From: Chitinophaga fulva
GTDB taxonomy: Bacteria > Bacteroidota > Bacteroidia > Chitinophagales > Chitinophagaceae
Length of the DNA: 64,000 bases
Direction of reading: 5' to 3'
Assembly (NCBI RefSeq): GCF_012927205.1
Contig: NZ_JABBGC010000001.1
Coordinates: forward strand, 1,674,001 to 1,738,000
Positions within the stretch are counted from its first letter, which is position 1. Each line of letters begins with the position of its first letter. The notes beneath the pieces were generated by a model that was not told the DNA's origin, did not search any database, and saw nothing but the letters and a program-made list of their open reading frames with translations. The position numbers were made by a program, and so were the translations under genes. Shown here one piece after another: positions 25,405 to 34,466 of this stretch.

Positions 25405-25911
25405 CTACTTGATAAGCTTAAGCAGGCTGCTGTAAAACCAGCTCTCTTCCGATTTAATGAAAGCGCTGATTGTTCTGTCAGTTTGCTGGGCAAACTTGTT
25501 GATATTGGAGATAGAATCTTTGAAAGCCTTCAGCTCTCTGTCTTTGGGATCACCCTCTGCCTGTTGCAGTTGCAGCAGCACTTTCATAATGGGATCCAGC
25601 TCCCGCTTTTTCCGCTCCCGGGCAATATAGGTCGCTACTTTCCAGATGTCTTTTTCCGCTACGAAAAACTCTTTTCGCTCACCCGGAATCAACACACGCT
25701 CTACCAGTCCCCAGTTGATCAGCTCCCGCACGTTCATATTGGTATTACCACGGGAAATATTCAGTTCCGCCATAATATCATCAGCGCTCAACGGGTCAGG
25801 CATCACCAGCAATAACGCATGGATCTGGGCCATGGTGCGGTTAATGCCCCATTGTGCTCCCAGAGATCCCCAGGTTTGAATAAACTGCGCTTTTGCATCC
25901 ACTAAGTTCAT
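25405..25911 (-). CDS. GbsR/MarR-type transcriptional regulator
   Basis: A 168-residue winged-helix regulator of the GbsR family. The DNA-binding part is visible as LSADDIMAELNISRGNTNMNVRELINWGLVERVLIPGERKEFF. The C-terminal helices (residues 95-168) are the usual dimer part. Homologues control osmoprotectant or transport genes, but the target here is unknown. The promoter just upstream contains overlapping dyads that also cover the -33 element, suggesting self-repression. Confidence 0.87.
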   Translation of the reverse strand: MNLVDAKAQFIQTWGSLGAQWGINRTMAQIHALLLVMPDPLSADDIMAELNISRGNTNMNVRELINWGLVERVLIPGERKEFFVAEKDIWKVATYIARERKKRELDPIMKVLLQLQQAEGDPKDRELKAFKDSISNINKFAQQTDRTISAFIKSEESWFYSSLLKLIK

Positions 25912-25931
25912 GTAGGTCGATTTGTTGAACC

Positions 25932-25974
25932 CAAAAATATATCAAGTTTTTGAACTTTCAAAAGTTTATGAAAC
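25932..25974 (-). promoter_or_regulatory. gbsR promoter with overlapping operator-like dyads
   Basis: On the minus strand TTTG (25962-25959) is 19 bases from TATTTTTG (25939-25932). Dyads overlap the -33 region: AACTTT-TG-AAAGTT (25966-25953), AAGTT-N4-AACTT (25957-25944) and GTTT-N3-AAAC (25964-25974). Confidence 0.6.
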
Positions 25975-26009
25975 AAAATATGTAGGAGATGACACAGAGA
26001 TGGCATTTT

Positions 26010-26290
26010 CAGGAGGAATAGTTGTGTCTTTTGGGTATTTCGGGAGATGGAAGGCGTTTTATCTGCCCGGCTATTTCTTTCCAGTGGGAGCTTTCTACCC
26101 CGGGCTTTGGAGGAATGAATATATCGGGGCTTATGTTTTTATATTTCGCAAGATGAGGGAGACTTTTACGAGGCCAGCTGTTTCTTTCCGGAGAGAGCCT
26201 TTTGTCCCAGGCCTTGGAGGAATGAATACATCGGGGGCTTATATTTTGGAAAATAAGAGGGCCCTTTATTTCCCTGGCTTACTCCAATAA
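26010..26290. repeat. Cluster of degenerate ~106-bp intergenic repeats
   Basis: Three imperfect units begin with GGAGGAAT (about 26013, 26108 and 26215). Units two and three share GGAGGAATGAATA-ATCGGGG-CTTAT, and units one and two share a TATTTCTTTCC-type block. On the minus strand each reads ATTCATTCCTCCAAAG followed by a CCCGGGG-like core, as in decayed REP-type elements. A 122-codon plus-strand frame over them is repetitive and not protein-like. Confidence 0.55.
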
Positions 26291-26332
26291 GAGAAAAAAG
26301 AAGCTGCCTGAAAAGCCTGAAGAACATCGTAG

Positions 26333-26352
26333 CCCAGGGCTTTAGCCCTGGG
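26333..26352. repeat. REP-like palindrome
   Basis: CCCAGGGC-TTTA-GCCCTGGG is a perfect 8+4+8 inverted repeat next to the repeat cluster. Its core is the same type of sequence as in the degenerate units. Confidence 0.55.
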
Positions 26353-26382
26353 AAAAAGAAGCCCGAAGCGATAGCTTCGGGC
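26353..26382 (-). terminator. Rho-independent terminator of the E2 gene
   Basis: A 9-bp stem (GCCCGAAGC / GCTTCGGGC) at 26361-26382 is followed on the minus strand by TTCTTTTTCCC. Confidence 0.7.
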
Positions 26383-26416
26383 CCATTATTCATAATAAAC
26401 AAGTTCGTATCGGGAA

Positions 26417-28045
26417 CTACACCAGCATGGTTACCGGATTTTCCAGGTAAGTCTTCAAGGTAGCCAGGAAACGGGCGCCTACGGCTCCGTCCACGCTTCT
26501 GTGGTCGCAGCTGAGGGTCAGTTTCATGATATTGGCGATTTTCACCTGGCCTTTTTCAACGATCGCGGTTTCTTTAATGCCACCTACAGCGAGGATAGCG
26601 GAATCCGGTGGGTTGATGATAGCGGTGAACTCATCGATGCCCAGCATACCGAGGTTGGAAACAGTAAAGGTGTTACCGGTGAAGTCCTGCGGTTGCAGTT
26701 TTTTGTTTTTGGCTTTGTCGTACAGGCCTTTGGCTTCACCAGCGATCTGGCTCAGTGATTTCTGGTCTGCAAAACGGATTACCGGTACAATCAGGCCGTC
26801 TTCGATAGCTACAGCGGAACCGATATGTACGTGTTGGTTGTGGCGGATAAAGTCGCCCATCCAGCTGCTGTTCACATCCGGATGCTGACGCAGTGCCAGG
26901 GCGCAGGCCTTGATCACCATGTCATTGAAGGAGATTTTCACCGGGGACATCTCGTTGATGGCTTTACGGGCGTCCATGGCTTTATCCATATTCACATCTA
27001 TCTTCAGATAGAAGTGAGGAGCAGTAAATTTGCTTTCGCTCAGGCGTTTAGCGATCACTTTACGCATCTGAGAGAGCGGCGTATCGGTGTAACCTTCCTG
27101 GCCGGCAGGTACGAAGGCCGGAGCAGACGGTGCAGCAGCGCTGGTTTTGGCAGCAGGAGCAGCAGATGGTACGAAGTTGTCCACATCTTTCTTCACGATA
27201 CGGCCATTGTCACCGGAACCAGCTACCTGGTTGATGTCAATACCTTTTTCAGCAGCCAGTTTCCGGGCCAGCGGAGACGCTTTTACACGGCCATCGGAAG
27301 AAGTGGCAGCCTCAGGTGCTGTGGCAGCAGCTGCGCTGGTGGCAGCGGGAGCAGCAGCTTCAGTGGGGGCCGCTTTGGCAGGAGCAGCATTTTCACCAGC
27401 GAGGATCGCGTCCACATTAGTGCCCGGTTTACCTACGATAGCGATGATACCATTTACTTTGGCAGCTTCTCCTTCGTTAACGCCAACATACAGCAGTGTT
27501 CCATCCGCATAACCTACCACTTCCATGGTGGCTTTGTCAGTTTCTACTTCTGCCAGTACATCGTCGCCTTTTACTACGTCGCCTACTTTTTTATTCCAGG
27601 CAACTATTTTTCCTTCTGTCATCGTATCGCTCAGCAGCGGCATACGAACAACAGTCGCATTTTTCAGTGCTTCTTTTAATGCAGCATCATCAGCAGCAGG
27701 CGCGGCAGCGGCCGGTGCAGCTTGTGGTGCCGGTGCAGCGGCTTGCTGGGCAGGTGCCGCAGCTGTTGCGCCGGAATTCCCTTCCAGCAAAGGTTTATAG
27801 TCTTCGCCCGGTTTACCTACAATAGCGATAATACCATTCACTTTGGCTGCTTTGCCTTTTTCTACACCAATGTACAGTAATGTGCCTTCTACGTAGCCTA
27901 TTACTTCCATCGTCGCCTTGTCCGTCTCCACTTCAGCAATAACATCGTCTGCCTTTACTTGATCGCCCACCTTTTTATGCCATTCCGCAATCACCCCTTC
28001 CGTCATCGTATCACTCAGGAGGGGCATTCTGATAACTTCTGCCAT
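26417..28045 (-). CDS. aceF: Pyruvate dehydrogenase E2 (dihydrolipoamide acetyltransferase)
   Basis: A 542-residue E2 subunit that moves acetyl groups from lipoamide to CoA. Two lipoyl domains carry EVETDKATMEV with lipoylated Lys43 and Lys171, separated by an Ala/Pro-rich linker (about 92-120). An E3/E1-binding domain follows (about 255-290: ASPLARKLAAEKGIDINQVAGSG), then a second Ala-rich linker and the catalytic domain ending in SCDHRSVDGAVGARFL (catalytic His, DHxxxDG). This is the mitochondrial-type E2 of Bacteroidota. No E1 or E3 gene is adjacent. The upstream promoter is one of the best in the window. Confidence 0.94.
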   Translation of the reverse strand: MAEVIRMPLLSDTMTEGVIAEWHKKVGDQVKADDVIAEVETDKATMEVIGYVEGTLLYIGVEKGKAAKVNGIIAIVGKPGEDYKPLLEGNSGATAAAPAQQAAAPAPQAAPAAAAPAADDAALKEALKNATVVRMPLLSDTMTEGKIVAWNKKVGDVVKGDDVLAEVETDKATMEVVGYADGTLLYVGVNEGEAAKVNGIIAIVGKPGTNVDAILAGENAAPAKAAPTEAAAPAATSAAAATAPEAATSSDGRVKASPLARKLAAEKGIDINQVAGSGDNGRIVKKDVDNFVPSAAPAAKTSAAAPSAPAFVPAGQEGYTDTPLSQMRKVIAKRLSESKFTAPHFYLKIDVNMDKAMDARKAINEMSPVKISFNDMVIKACALALRQHPDVNSSWMGDFIRHNQHVHIGSAVAIEDGLIVPVIRFADQKSLSQIAGEAKGLYDKAKNKKLQPQDFTGNTFTVSNLGMLGIDEFTAIINPPDSAILAVGGIKETAIVEKGQVKIANIMKLTLSCDHRSVDGAVGARFLATLKTYLENPVTMLV

Positions 28046-28067
28046 AGTGTTTATTAAAAATTTTGCT

Positions 28068-28099
28068 CAAACCTACATGTTTTTGCGCAAAAACGCAAA
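28068..28099 (-). promoter_or_regulatory. Promoter of the E2 gene
   Basis: On the minus strand TTTG (28099-28096) is 20 bases from TAGGTTTG (28075-28068), matching both conserved boxes; the start codon is 22 bases downstream. Confidence 0.7.
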
Positions 28100-28162
28100 G
28101 AAGGAATGCTAAACGGTTTAAAAATGTCTAATGATCGTTAAGATATAATAAGTGAATCTCAA

Positions 28163-30184
28163 TTAAAAATCGAGCTCCATGTTAAGCCTGTCTTTTAGCT
28201 CTTTTACCAACGGATATTTTTCCGACATATGTTGGAACTGCTCCCTGCTGGAAAGAGGCGCCGGCCCCAGGTCCTGCACTTGCTGGCTCTCATCCAGCTG
28301 AAGGGTCAGCACAAGGGTCGGATTATTGAATTTCTGCTTGAAAAACTCGGAAATCGCCATTTTCTCCTCTTCCATGAACCGGTGCTGCACAATGTTGCGA
28401 CTCACAATACCAATCTCAGTCGCTCCCAGTAACTTCAATACGGCAAGCGCCAGATTGCTCACTACGGTCATCTTATTGGCCTGACGGAACCGCTCAATGA
28501 ACTCTTCCCAATAAACCTCTAATGCTCCGGCTGTTAATGGGATGCTCTGTACCTGTGCACTGGTCTGCTGTTTGGCTGCCAGCGCTTCTTTCATGGCTGC
28601 CAGACCGGTCAGCTTGCTCGCGGGTGCAGCTGTTTTGGTGGCGGTATCAGGTTGACTGCCACCTGCGGCATAGGTTGCTGTGGGGCTGCCATGGCCTGTT
28701 GCGGTCGTGGTACTATTGGTTCCTGTGCTGGCGGCGGGGGCGGTCCGGGTTGGTGCCCCTGGCTGGTTACTAATGGGTGTATTTCCTGTGGATGGCCCGC
28801 CTGCATTATATCCCGCCGGTACACCGGTACTGCCGGTAGCGGTTGAGCTGGCTGATTGGCCAGGATTGCCTGCGGCCGGTTGCGCGGCTGCATTGGCGGC
28901 CGGTGCTGGTGTACTATCTACTGTCAATCGGGCAGTTTCGGGCGACTGGGCCGCGATGCTGTCTGTGGTCGCCGGTTTGGCGGCAGCCGGCTGTGCGCCG
29001 GGAGCTCTTAACCGCTGTGGTGGCGTGCCGTCAGCTACTAACTTTTTTTTTAATACTTCCCCGTTGTTGTCATCGCTCACCAGGCTAACAGCCTGCTGCA
29101 GGTAACAAAGCTTGATCAGCGCCATTTCTACGTGCAGGCGCTTGTTACGGGCCAACCGGTAGTTGATCTCCGTATCATTGAGCAGATGAAGGGCGGTAAT
29201 CAGGTAGGCCGGACTGATCTTGCCGGATAATTGTTTATAACGGTCTTTCAGGTTGCCGGACACTTCTACCAGGTGAAAGGCTTTCTCCTCTTTACTGAGC
29301 AACAGGTTGCGCAGAAATTCGGCCCAGCCGTTCAGGAAGTTGTCTCCTTCAAATCCTTTCTGTAAAATTTCATCAAATATTAACAGGGCGGTGGCTACAT
29401 CCTGCTGCAACACGGTGTCCATGATCCGGAAGAAATAATCATAATCCAGGATGTTCAGGTGCTCTAGCGTGTTCTGATAGGTAAGGTGACCGCTCGTGAA
29501 ACTCACGATTTTGTCCAGCGTACTCAGTGAGTCACGCATACAGCCGTCCGTTTTCTGGGCTACCAGGTGAAGGGCATCCCCATCTGCCTGAATATGTTCT
29601 TTGTCACAGATCTCTTTCAGATGGTCTACAGTGTCCTGTATGGTAATCCGCTTGAAGTCGAATATCTGGCACCGGCTCAGGATGGTCGGTAGTATTTTGT
29701 GTTTCTCTGTGGTGGCGAGAATAAAGATCGCATAGGAAGGAGGCTCCTCCAGCGTTTTAAGGAACGCATTGAAGGCAGAAGAGCTCAGCATGTGCACCTC
29801 ATCTATGATATAGATCTTGTATTTGCCGGCCTGTGGCGAAAAACGTACCTGCTCCACCAGCGTCCGGATATCGTCTACCGAGTTGTTGGAGGCGGCATCC
29901 AGCTCATGAATGTTGAAGGAACTGCCTTCATTGAAGGATTTACAGGAATGACATTCATTACAGGCTTCTCCATCGGGCTGCAGGTTCTCGCAGTTAATGG
30001 TTTTAGCCAGGATACGGGCACAGGTGGTCTTCCCTACTCCGCGTGGTCCGCAGAACAGGAAAGCGTGCGCCAGCTGATTGTTGCGGATGGCATTCTTGAG
30101 CGTGGTGGTGATATGTGCTTGTCCTACAACTGTTGAAAAGTTCTGTGGACGGTATTTACGGGCTGAAACGATAAAATTCTCCAT
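28163..30184 (-). CDS. dnaX: DNA polymerase III subunit gamma/tau
   Basis: A 673-residue clamp-loader subunit. The AAA domain has Walker A GPRGVGKTTCARIL, a four-Cys zinc site (NCENLQ, ACNECHSCKS), IIDEVHMLSSSAFNAFLKTLEEPP and the sensor SRCQIFDFKRI. The collar domain runs to about residue 375. A long low-complexity Ala/Pro/Thr/Gly linker (about 395-530) leads to a C-terminal tau-like domain (from about 545: VYWEEFIERFRQANKMTVVSNLA). The linker explains the unusual codon runs at about 28.6-29.0 kb. No frameshift site was evident by eye. Confidence 0.94.
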   Translation of the reverse strand: MENFIVSARKYRPQNFSTVVGQAHITTTLKNAIRNNQLAHAFLFCGPRGVGKTTCARILAKTINCENLQPDGEACNECHSCKSFNEGSSFNIHELDAASNNSVDDIRTLVEQVRFSPQAGKYKIYIIDEVHMLSSSAFNAFLKTLEEPPSYAIFILATTEKHKILPTILSRCQIFDFKRITIQDTVDHLKEICDKEHIQADGDALHLVAQKTDGCMRDSLSTLDKIVSFTSGHLTYQNTLEHLNILDYDYFFRIMDTVLQQDVATALLIFDEILQKGFEGDNFLNGWAEFLRNLLLSKEEKAFHLVEVSGNLKDRYKQLSGKISPAYLITALHLLNDTEINYRLARNKRLHVEMALIKLCYLQQAVSLVSDDNNGEVLKKKLVADGTPPQRLRAPGAQPAAAKPATTDSIAAQSPETARLTVDSTPAPAANAAAQPAAGNPGQSASSTATGSTGVPAGYNAGGPSTGNTPISNQPGAPTRTAPAASTGTNSTTTATGHGSPTATYAAGGSQPDTATKTAAPASKLTGLAAMKEALAAKQQTSAQVQSIPLTAGALEVYWEEFIERFRQANKMTVVSNLALAVLKLLGATEIGIVSRNIVQHRFMEEEKMAISEFFKQKFNNPTLVLTLQLDESQQVQDLGPAPLSSREQFQHMSEKYPLVKELKDRLNMELDF

Positions 30185-30267
30185 ATGACTGCAACGCTTT
30201 CGCGAGCGCCGAAAATACGCACAAATTCAGTAAGAGAAAAATAGAAGCCACCGGCGCGGCTTTCGGT

Positions 30268-32376
30268 TCAGGCTTCAGGCTCCATGGTCAACAAAAACTC
30301 CAGGAAAGATTTCCGCAACAGGACATTGCTGTTGTTGTATTGTTCCATCACCGAGGAAATGATTTCGTGCAGCTCCTGGAAAGCCACATAATCCGGTACC
30401 TGGTCCTGCATGAAAATACAATCCTGCATGGTAAACCGCTGTACTCTGTCATACAGCTCCGGCGAAAGGCAACTGGTATACCCGGGGGAAGAGGTGACTT
30501 CATGCAGCAACCGGCGGAATCGCCAGCATTCGGCGCGCAGCTCCTCCATCCACGGCTCCAGCAGGACAAGGGTGTCATGTCCTACATTAAAGACCTGGCT
30601 GATAGCGTGGATAACCCGCACCACCTGATCGTTCAACCGGTTGGCAAACTCCTGGTGCATCAATATCTGCTGGTACCGTGTGGTCAGCAACCGGACGGTA
30701 TCTGGTCCTTTGGCCAAAGCACGCTGATAGTGATAAAAATAAGCCTGCTGGTCGTGCTGCTGTAACCAGTCCTGTTCGGCGGCTACATGCCCGGCCAGTT
30801 TCCGGGCCAGCTCCCTGGCATCGGAAGCCTTTTGTGATTGCCCGTCAAACTCAAAGGTGCGGGTCTGAAACTGCCCGATGGCGATGGCCTGCAATGTTTC
30901 TACATCTTGCTTGTCCCGGTAGTAGCTCCTGATCCGCCATACAATGTCCGGATGATACAGCTGCGCCATGTCCGTAACAACAGTTGCTGACAGGGCCCGT
31001 TCATCTTCCGTATTAACAGCAGTAAAAGCCCGGTTATCATAATAATCATGGAAAACGGCGGGATATTCGTACAGCCGGTGCCGGTGGGTCAGCTCTGCTA
31101 CAAATTCAGCCGGCGTGATCGTTTCGCCGGCAACTCCCGGTGACAGGGTGTCATATACCTGCCGGGTGCTTTGCTCCTGTAACAGCTCGGGGTCATTAAA
31201 TAATTGCCACGCACTGGCATTGACCTGCTCACAGGTAATGCCGGCAGCAAGATAACGTTGTTCCCGGTCTTCACGGGTAGGGTGGGTGGTCCACTGTTCC
31301 CGCAGTTGTACCCGGCTCTTCAGAAAGGAATGAAAATAACTGTCGGGGATGACCGGCAACCCTGCTGCATCTGTATCCAGCCGGTTTTGCAAGGCGTAAT
31401 AATCTATCACGGCACGGTGCGTATGGAAAATGTTCCTGAACTGCTGTCCGCCGGTTTCCAGCTCAGACAGCTTATGCATGCAGTGATCGAGGCAGTAGGT
31501 ACCCATTTCCACGCGGCGCCCGCCACTAACGGCTGCAGCTGTACCTGCCAGGGACACGGCCAGTGTATCGGCCTGAAACTCCATCTCCCGGCTGAGTTCA
31601 AGGTATTGCCGGTTGATCAGGCGGTAAAGTTTACGTAATAAAAATTGTATACTGTTGACCAGCATCATGGTCACATGAGCGAAAAATCCGGGCAGGCTGC
31701 CATTGTTGCTCCACCTGATGGCCAGGTCGTTCCAGCTGTCATTCTCGTACAGCATATTATACAATACCTTGTTCAGTGCATATACATAACTGCCCAGCTT
31801 CATGCTCCGCCTGGAAAAATGCGCAAACTCCTGCGCCAGTATCATCTTAAACTCGCTGATATTGACGCTGTTCACCAGCCCCAGCCCGATTTCCAGGTTC
31901 ATCCGCGCGGGCCACAACAAATTGAAAAAGCTGGAGTTGTAAAAAACGGCAACATTCACTTCCGGCACTACAAATACTTTCTCCGGAAAACGGATGCGTG
32001 TTTCCTTGACCAGTCTTGATATAAAATCAAATAACCGTGGATGATGAGCCGCGTCTATCGGGGCACGATAAGGGTTTACCGGAGGGCGCCGGTAAAAAAG
32101 GAACCGCACAAGGAAAAACAACATCAGGCCTCCCAGTATTACCAATGCCGGGCCGGCAATAAACGTGAAGATATTGGGATAATAGCCGGTTAGTGCGATG
32201 CCGGCTGTTATGAAAGCCGCGCCCAGCGTTATAGCTGTTAGTAAAACGATTGCATACAACAGAAAAAAGAGCAATATAAAACCGATCACCTTTACTATCT
32301 GTAGCCTAAACGCTGCCGTGGGTTGAAAGACCGCGGGATCTTTAATCCCTGGACTTGCAGGATATAAGTTGGTCAT
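30268..32376 (-). CDS. M48-family-like membrane protein with altered zinc motif
   Basis: A 702-residue protein with two or more N-terminal membrane segments (about 26-60 and 68-92) and an M48-like core (NVAVFYNSSFFNLLWPARMNLEIGLGLVNSV). The zinc-binding HExxH is replaced by QEFAH: Gln182 stands where the first His should be (codon CAG), while Glu183, His186 and the downstream Glu of ExxxD (Glu266, Asp270) remain. Homologues normally read HEFGHF here. The C-terminal ~400 residues are helical with no known motif. It is probably a non-catalytic or altered-specificity member. Confidence 0.8.
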   Translation of the reverse strand: MTNLYPASPGIKDPAVFQPTAAFRLQIVKVIGFILLFFLLYAIVLLTAITLGAAFITAGIALTGYYPNIFTFIAGPALVILGGLMLFFLVRFLFYRRPPVNPYRAPIDAAHHPRLFDFISRLVKETRIRFPEKVFVVPEVNVAVFYNSSFFNLLWPARMNLEIGLGLVNSVNISEFKMILAQEFAHFSRRSMKLGSYVYALNKVLYNMLYENDSWNDLAIRWSNNGSLPGFFAHVTMMLVNSIQFLLRKLYRLINRQYLELSREMEFQADTLAVSLAGTAAAVSGGRRVEMGTYCLDHCMHKLSELETGGQQFRNIFHTHRAVIDYYALQNRLDTDAAGLPVIPDSYFHSFLKSRVQLREQWTTHPTREDREQRYLAAGITCEQVNASAWQLFNDPELLQEQSTRQVYDTLSPGVAGETITPAEFVAELTHRHRLYEYPAVFHDYYDNRAFTAVNTEDERALSATVVTDMAQLYHPDIVWRIRSYYRDKQDVETLQAIAIGQFQTRTFEFDGQSQKASDARELARKLAGHVAAEQDWLQQHDQQAYFYHYQRALAKGPDTVRLLTTRYQQILMHQEFANRLNDQVVRVIHAISQVFNVGHDTLVLLEPWMEELRAECWRFRRLLHEVTSSPGYTSCLSPELYDRVQRFTMQDCIFMQDQVPDYVAFQELHEIISSVMEQYNNSNVLLRKSFLEFLLTMEPEA

Positions 32377-32547
32377 AACAAAACATCAGGTTAAAATACG
32401 ATAGCCACCGCAAAAGGGATTTAAATATAACCAATATTCAGGGATTTTATTGTCGGGCGCGGTGATATCGGATATTGATATGGTGCCTGTAAAGGCTGTG
32501 CTACAGCGGCTGTAAATCGATAGGAACAGGTAAAGTTGTCATGCAAT

Positions 32548-32578
32548 AAAAAGCCCGGCTACCAGGTGGCGCCGGGCT
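32548..32578 (-). terminator. Rho-independent terminator of the 32.6-kb gene
   Basis: An 8-bp stem (AGCCCGGC / GCCGGGCT) with an 11-base loop is followed by TTTTTATT on the minus strand. Confidence 0.75.
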
Positions 32579-32599
32579 ATGCTGTTAACGGATAACACG

Positions 32600-33766
32600 T
32601 TACTTTAAAATCGGATGTCTTTCTACTGGTATGTTAGGATCAAACATGCAACGGTAGGTAGTCAGTATCCTGGAAGGTTCAGCGCCAAGGCTGGTCGCCA
32701 CATTCAGCATACGGGGGTTGAAATCACCGATCCATTGCATCTCATACTGATTGTAAGGCATGCTTTTGCGTTGTATCACTTTGGCGCCTTCCAAAATAAT
32801 ATAAGCGTCAACACCCTTGCCCTGAAACTCAGGTACAATGCCGAAAATGATACCTACTATCTTGTGGCATTGTTTGGTCAGTTTCATCCAAAGGAAGATC
32901 AGTTTGCCCCATAAGCCCATTTTCCCATTCATGTGTTTTACATACTGGTTCAGGTCAGGCAGATTAAGCCACATGGCTATAGGTTCGTCTTTATAATAGG
33001 CAAACCAGGCAATCTTTTCATCCATCAATGGTTTCATGTGATTGAAAAGGCTCAGTACCTGCCCTTTGCTCATTTCTTTGCCACCGGCATGTTGGGCCCA
33101 GGCTTTATTATAGATGATGCTGAAGTCCTGCGCAAACTTTTCCAGCTGGTTCTTTTTAATATGCCGCGCAGAATAATCCGGGTTCTGGCTAATAGTAGCA
33201 TGGCGGGTGTAGAATTTGTCCGCCAGTTCGCCATAGATATGCATATCGTAGCAGATCTGATTGAAGAACAGCCTGAAGCCATAAGTTTCAAACAGCCGAA
33301 CATAATACGGCGGATTGAAGTTCATGCCATATAAAGGCTCGTGGTAACCTTCCGTCAGCAACCCCCACCAGTTGTTACGCTCTCCAAAATTGATGGGGCC
33401 ATCCATGGCCTCCATCCCTCTTTCCTGTAACCATTTTTTGGCGGTGTCAAATAACAGGTTGGCTGCCTCCTGTTGATCGATACAGTCAAAGAAGCCCATA
33501 CCGCCTACTGGCACTTTATCCCCTTTATTGGTATACTTCCTGTTTACAAATGCGGCCACTCTGCCAATCAGGTTACCCTGCTTGTCTTTCATGATCCACC
33601 GGGCACACTCTCCATGACGGAACGCTTTGTTCTTGTCATGGTCAAATACAGCTTCAATATCCTTGTCCAGTGGTCTGATCCATCCAGGTACGTCCTTGTT
33701 TAGCCTGATGTGTACTGCTAGAAACTCCGCCGCTTTTTGGGCATTGTCAACTAAAATCAATTCCAT
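32600..33766 (-). CDS. GNAT-like acyltransferase-fold protein
   Basis: A 388-residue protein of a conserved Bacteroidota family with an acyl-CoA N-acyltransferase-like fold. Seen features: ARWIMKDKQGNLIGRVAAFVN (GNAT-like strands), DGPINFGERNNWWGLL, and a C-terminal GNAT-like part with IIFGIVPEFQGKGVDAYIILEGAKV, where EFQGKGVD resembles an acetyl-CoA binding motif A. The substrate is unknown. I chose the start at 33766 (MELILVDNAQK); the frame begins 9 codons earlier, but a -7 box lies close upstream. Confidence 0.8.
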   Translation of the reverse strand: MELILVDNAQKAAEFLAVHIRLNKDVPGWIRPLDKDIEAVFDHDKNKAFRHGECARWIMKDKQGNLIGRVAAFVNRKYTNKGDKVPVGGMGFFDCIDQQEAANLLFDTAKKWLQERGMEAMDGPINFGERNNWWGLLTEGYHEPLYGMNFNPPYYVRLFETYGFRLFFNQICYDMHIYGELADKFYTRHATISQNPDYSARHIKKNQLEKFAQDFSIIYNKAWAQHAGGKEMSKGQVLSLFNHMKPLMDEKIAWFAYYKDEPIAMWLNLPDLNQYVKHMNGKMGLWGKLIFLWMKLTKQCHKIVGIIFGIVPEFQGKGVDAYIILEGAKVIQRKSMPYNQYEMQWIGDFNPRMLNVATSLGAEPSRILTTYRCMFDPNIPVERHPILK

Positions 33767-33790
33767 GGATACTATTTGTGCAAATTTGCG

Positions 33791-33798
33791 CAAAAATA
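33791..33798 (-). promoter_or_regulatory. -7 box of the GNAT-like gene
   Basis: TATTTTTG on the minus strand lies 24 bases upstream of the chosen ATG. No TTTG is found at -33. It overlaps the start of the longer frame and argues against it. Confidence 0.4.
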
Positions 33799-33839
33799 AG
33801 AAAAACAGCCATTGGCATTATTTTTTCTGCTGATATCTT

Positions 33840-34457
33840 ATGAATCGAAAATATATCCTTCCTCTCATACTCTGTATCTTCACCATTATCCTGGCACTGG
33901 GTTATTGCCGGCAGCAGACGGAAGTTCGCAGGGTGCTCACGGAAAACCAGCGTTTATGGAATGAAAACCGCGACCTGCGCAAAAGCCTGGAACAAAGCAA
34001 CAATGTAAGCCGCCAGATCGATGACCGGCAGGCTGTTCAACAACGGGTGGCTGGTCAGTTTGTAGAGAGACGGGCGTATTACCGCCGCAACTGGCAACAG
34101 TTCATCTCCGTTTCCGCCAGCGATTACCGCACCGGTTTACTGGGTGGCATCAAAAACCTCAGTATCGTCGTCCGTAACCAAACAGAATATCCGATAGATA
34201 ATGTAGTGGTAACGGTGCAGTATATGCGCAATAACGATGAGGTGTTTAAAACGGAACAATACACGATCAATAATATCCCCGAAAAAAGTGAACGCAGCGT
34301 AGCGGCTTCCAACAGTCGTAAAGGCAGTAAGGTTAACCTGAAACTGGTGAGCGTTACCAGTCAGGCCATGAATTTCTGCTGGGCTGCCGGCAAACCCGCA
34401 CCTGCCAACAACCCCGATCCGTTTGAATGCGTGCCTTCTCCGCCGAAGAATCCTTAA
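33840..34457 (+). CDS. Hypothetical membrane-anchored protein with coiled coil
   Basis: A 205-residue protein of unknown function. Residues 4-22 are a membrane anchor or signal. Residues 28-60 (TEVRRVLTENQRLWNENRDLRKSLEQ) have coiled-coil character. A beta-rich domain follows (GLLGGIKNLSIVVRNQTEYPIDNVVVTVQYM, SERSVAASNSRKGSKVNLKLVS), ending with a Pro-rich tail. It reads outward into a GNAT gene 9 bases downstream. Confidence 0.75.
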   Translation: MNRKYILPLILCIFTIILALGYCRQQTEVRRVLTENQRLWNENRDLRKSLEQSNNVSRQIDDRQAVQQRVAGQFVERRAYYRRNWQQFISVSASDYRTGLLGGIKNLSIVVRNQTEYPIDNVVVTVQYMRNNDEVFKTEQYTINNIPEKSERSVAASNSRKGSKVNLKLVSVTSQAMNFCWAAGKPAPANNPDPFECVPSPPKNP

Positions 34458-34462
34458 CTTTG
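34455..34462 (+). promoter_or_regulatory. -7 box overlapping an upstream stop codon
   Basis: TAACTTTG begins with the TAA stop of the preceding gene and ends four bases before the next ATG (34467). No TTTG occurs at the right -33 spacing, so it is a weaker prediction. Confidence 0.45.
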
Positions 34463-34466
34463 GCGC

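Noticed and set aside
25922-26290. 122-codon plus-strand frame after the GbsR promoter
   Set aside because: It covers REP-like DNA repeats, its sequence mirrors the repeat units, and it overlaps the divergent promoter.
28600-29000. Possible frameshift or sequencing problem in dnaX
   Set aside because: The unusual composition is a continuous Ala/Pro/Thr/Gly linker, and the tau-like C-terminal domain resumes in the same frame.
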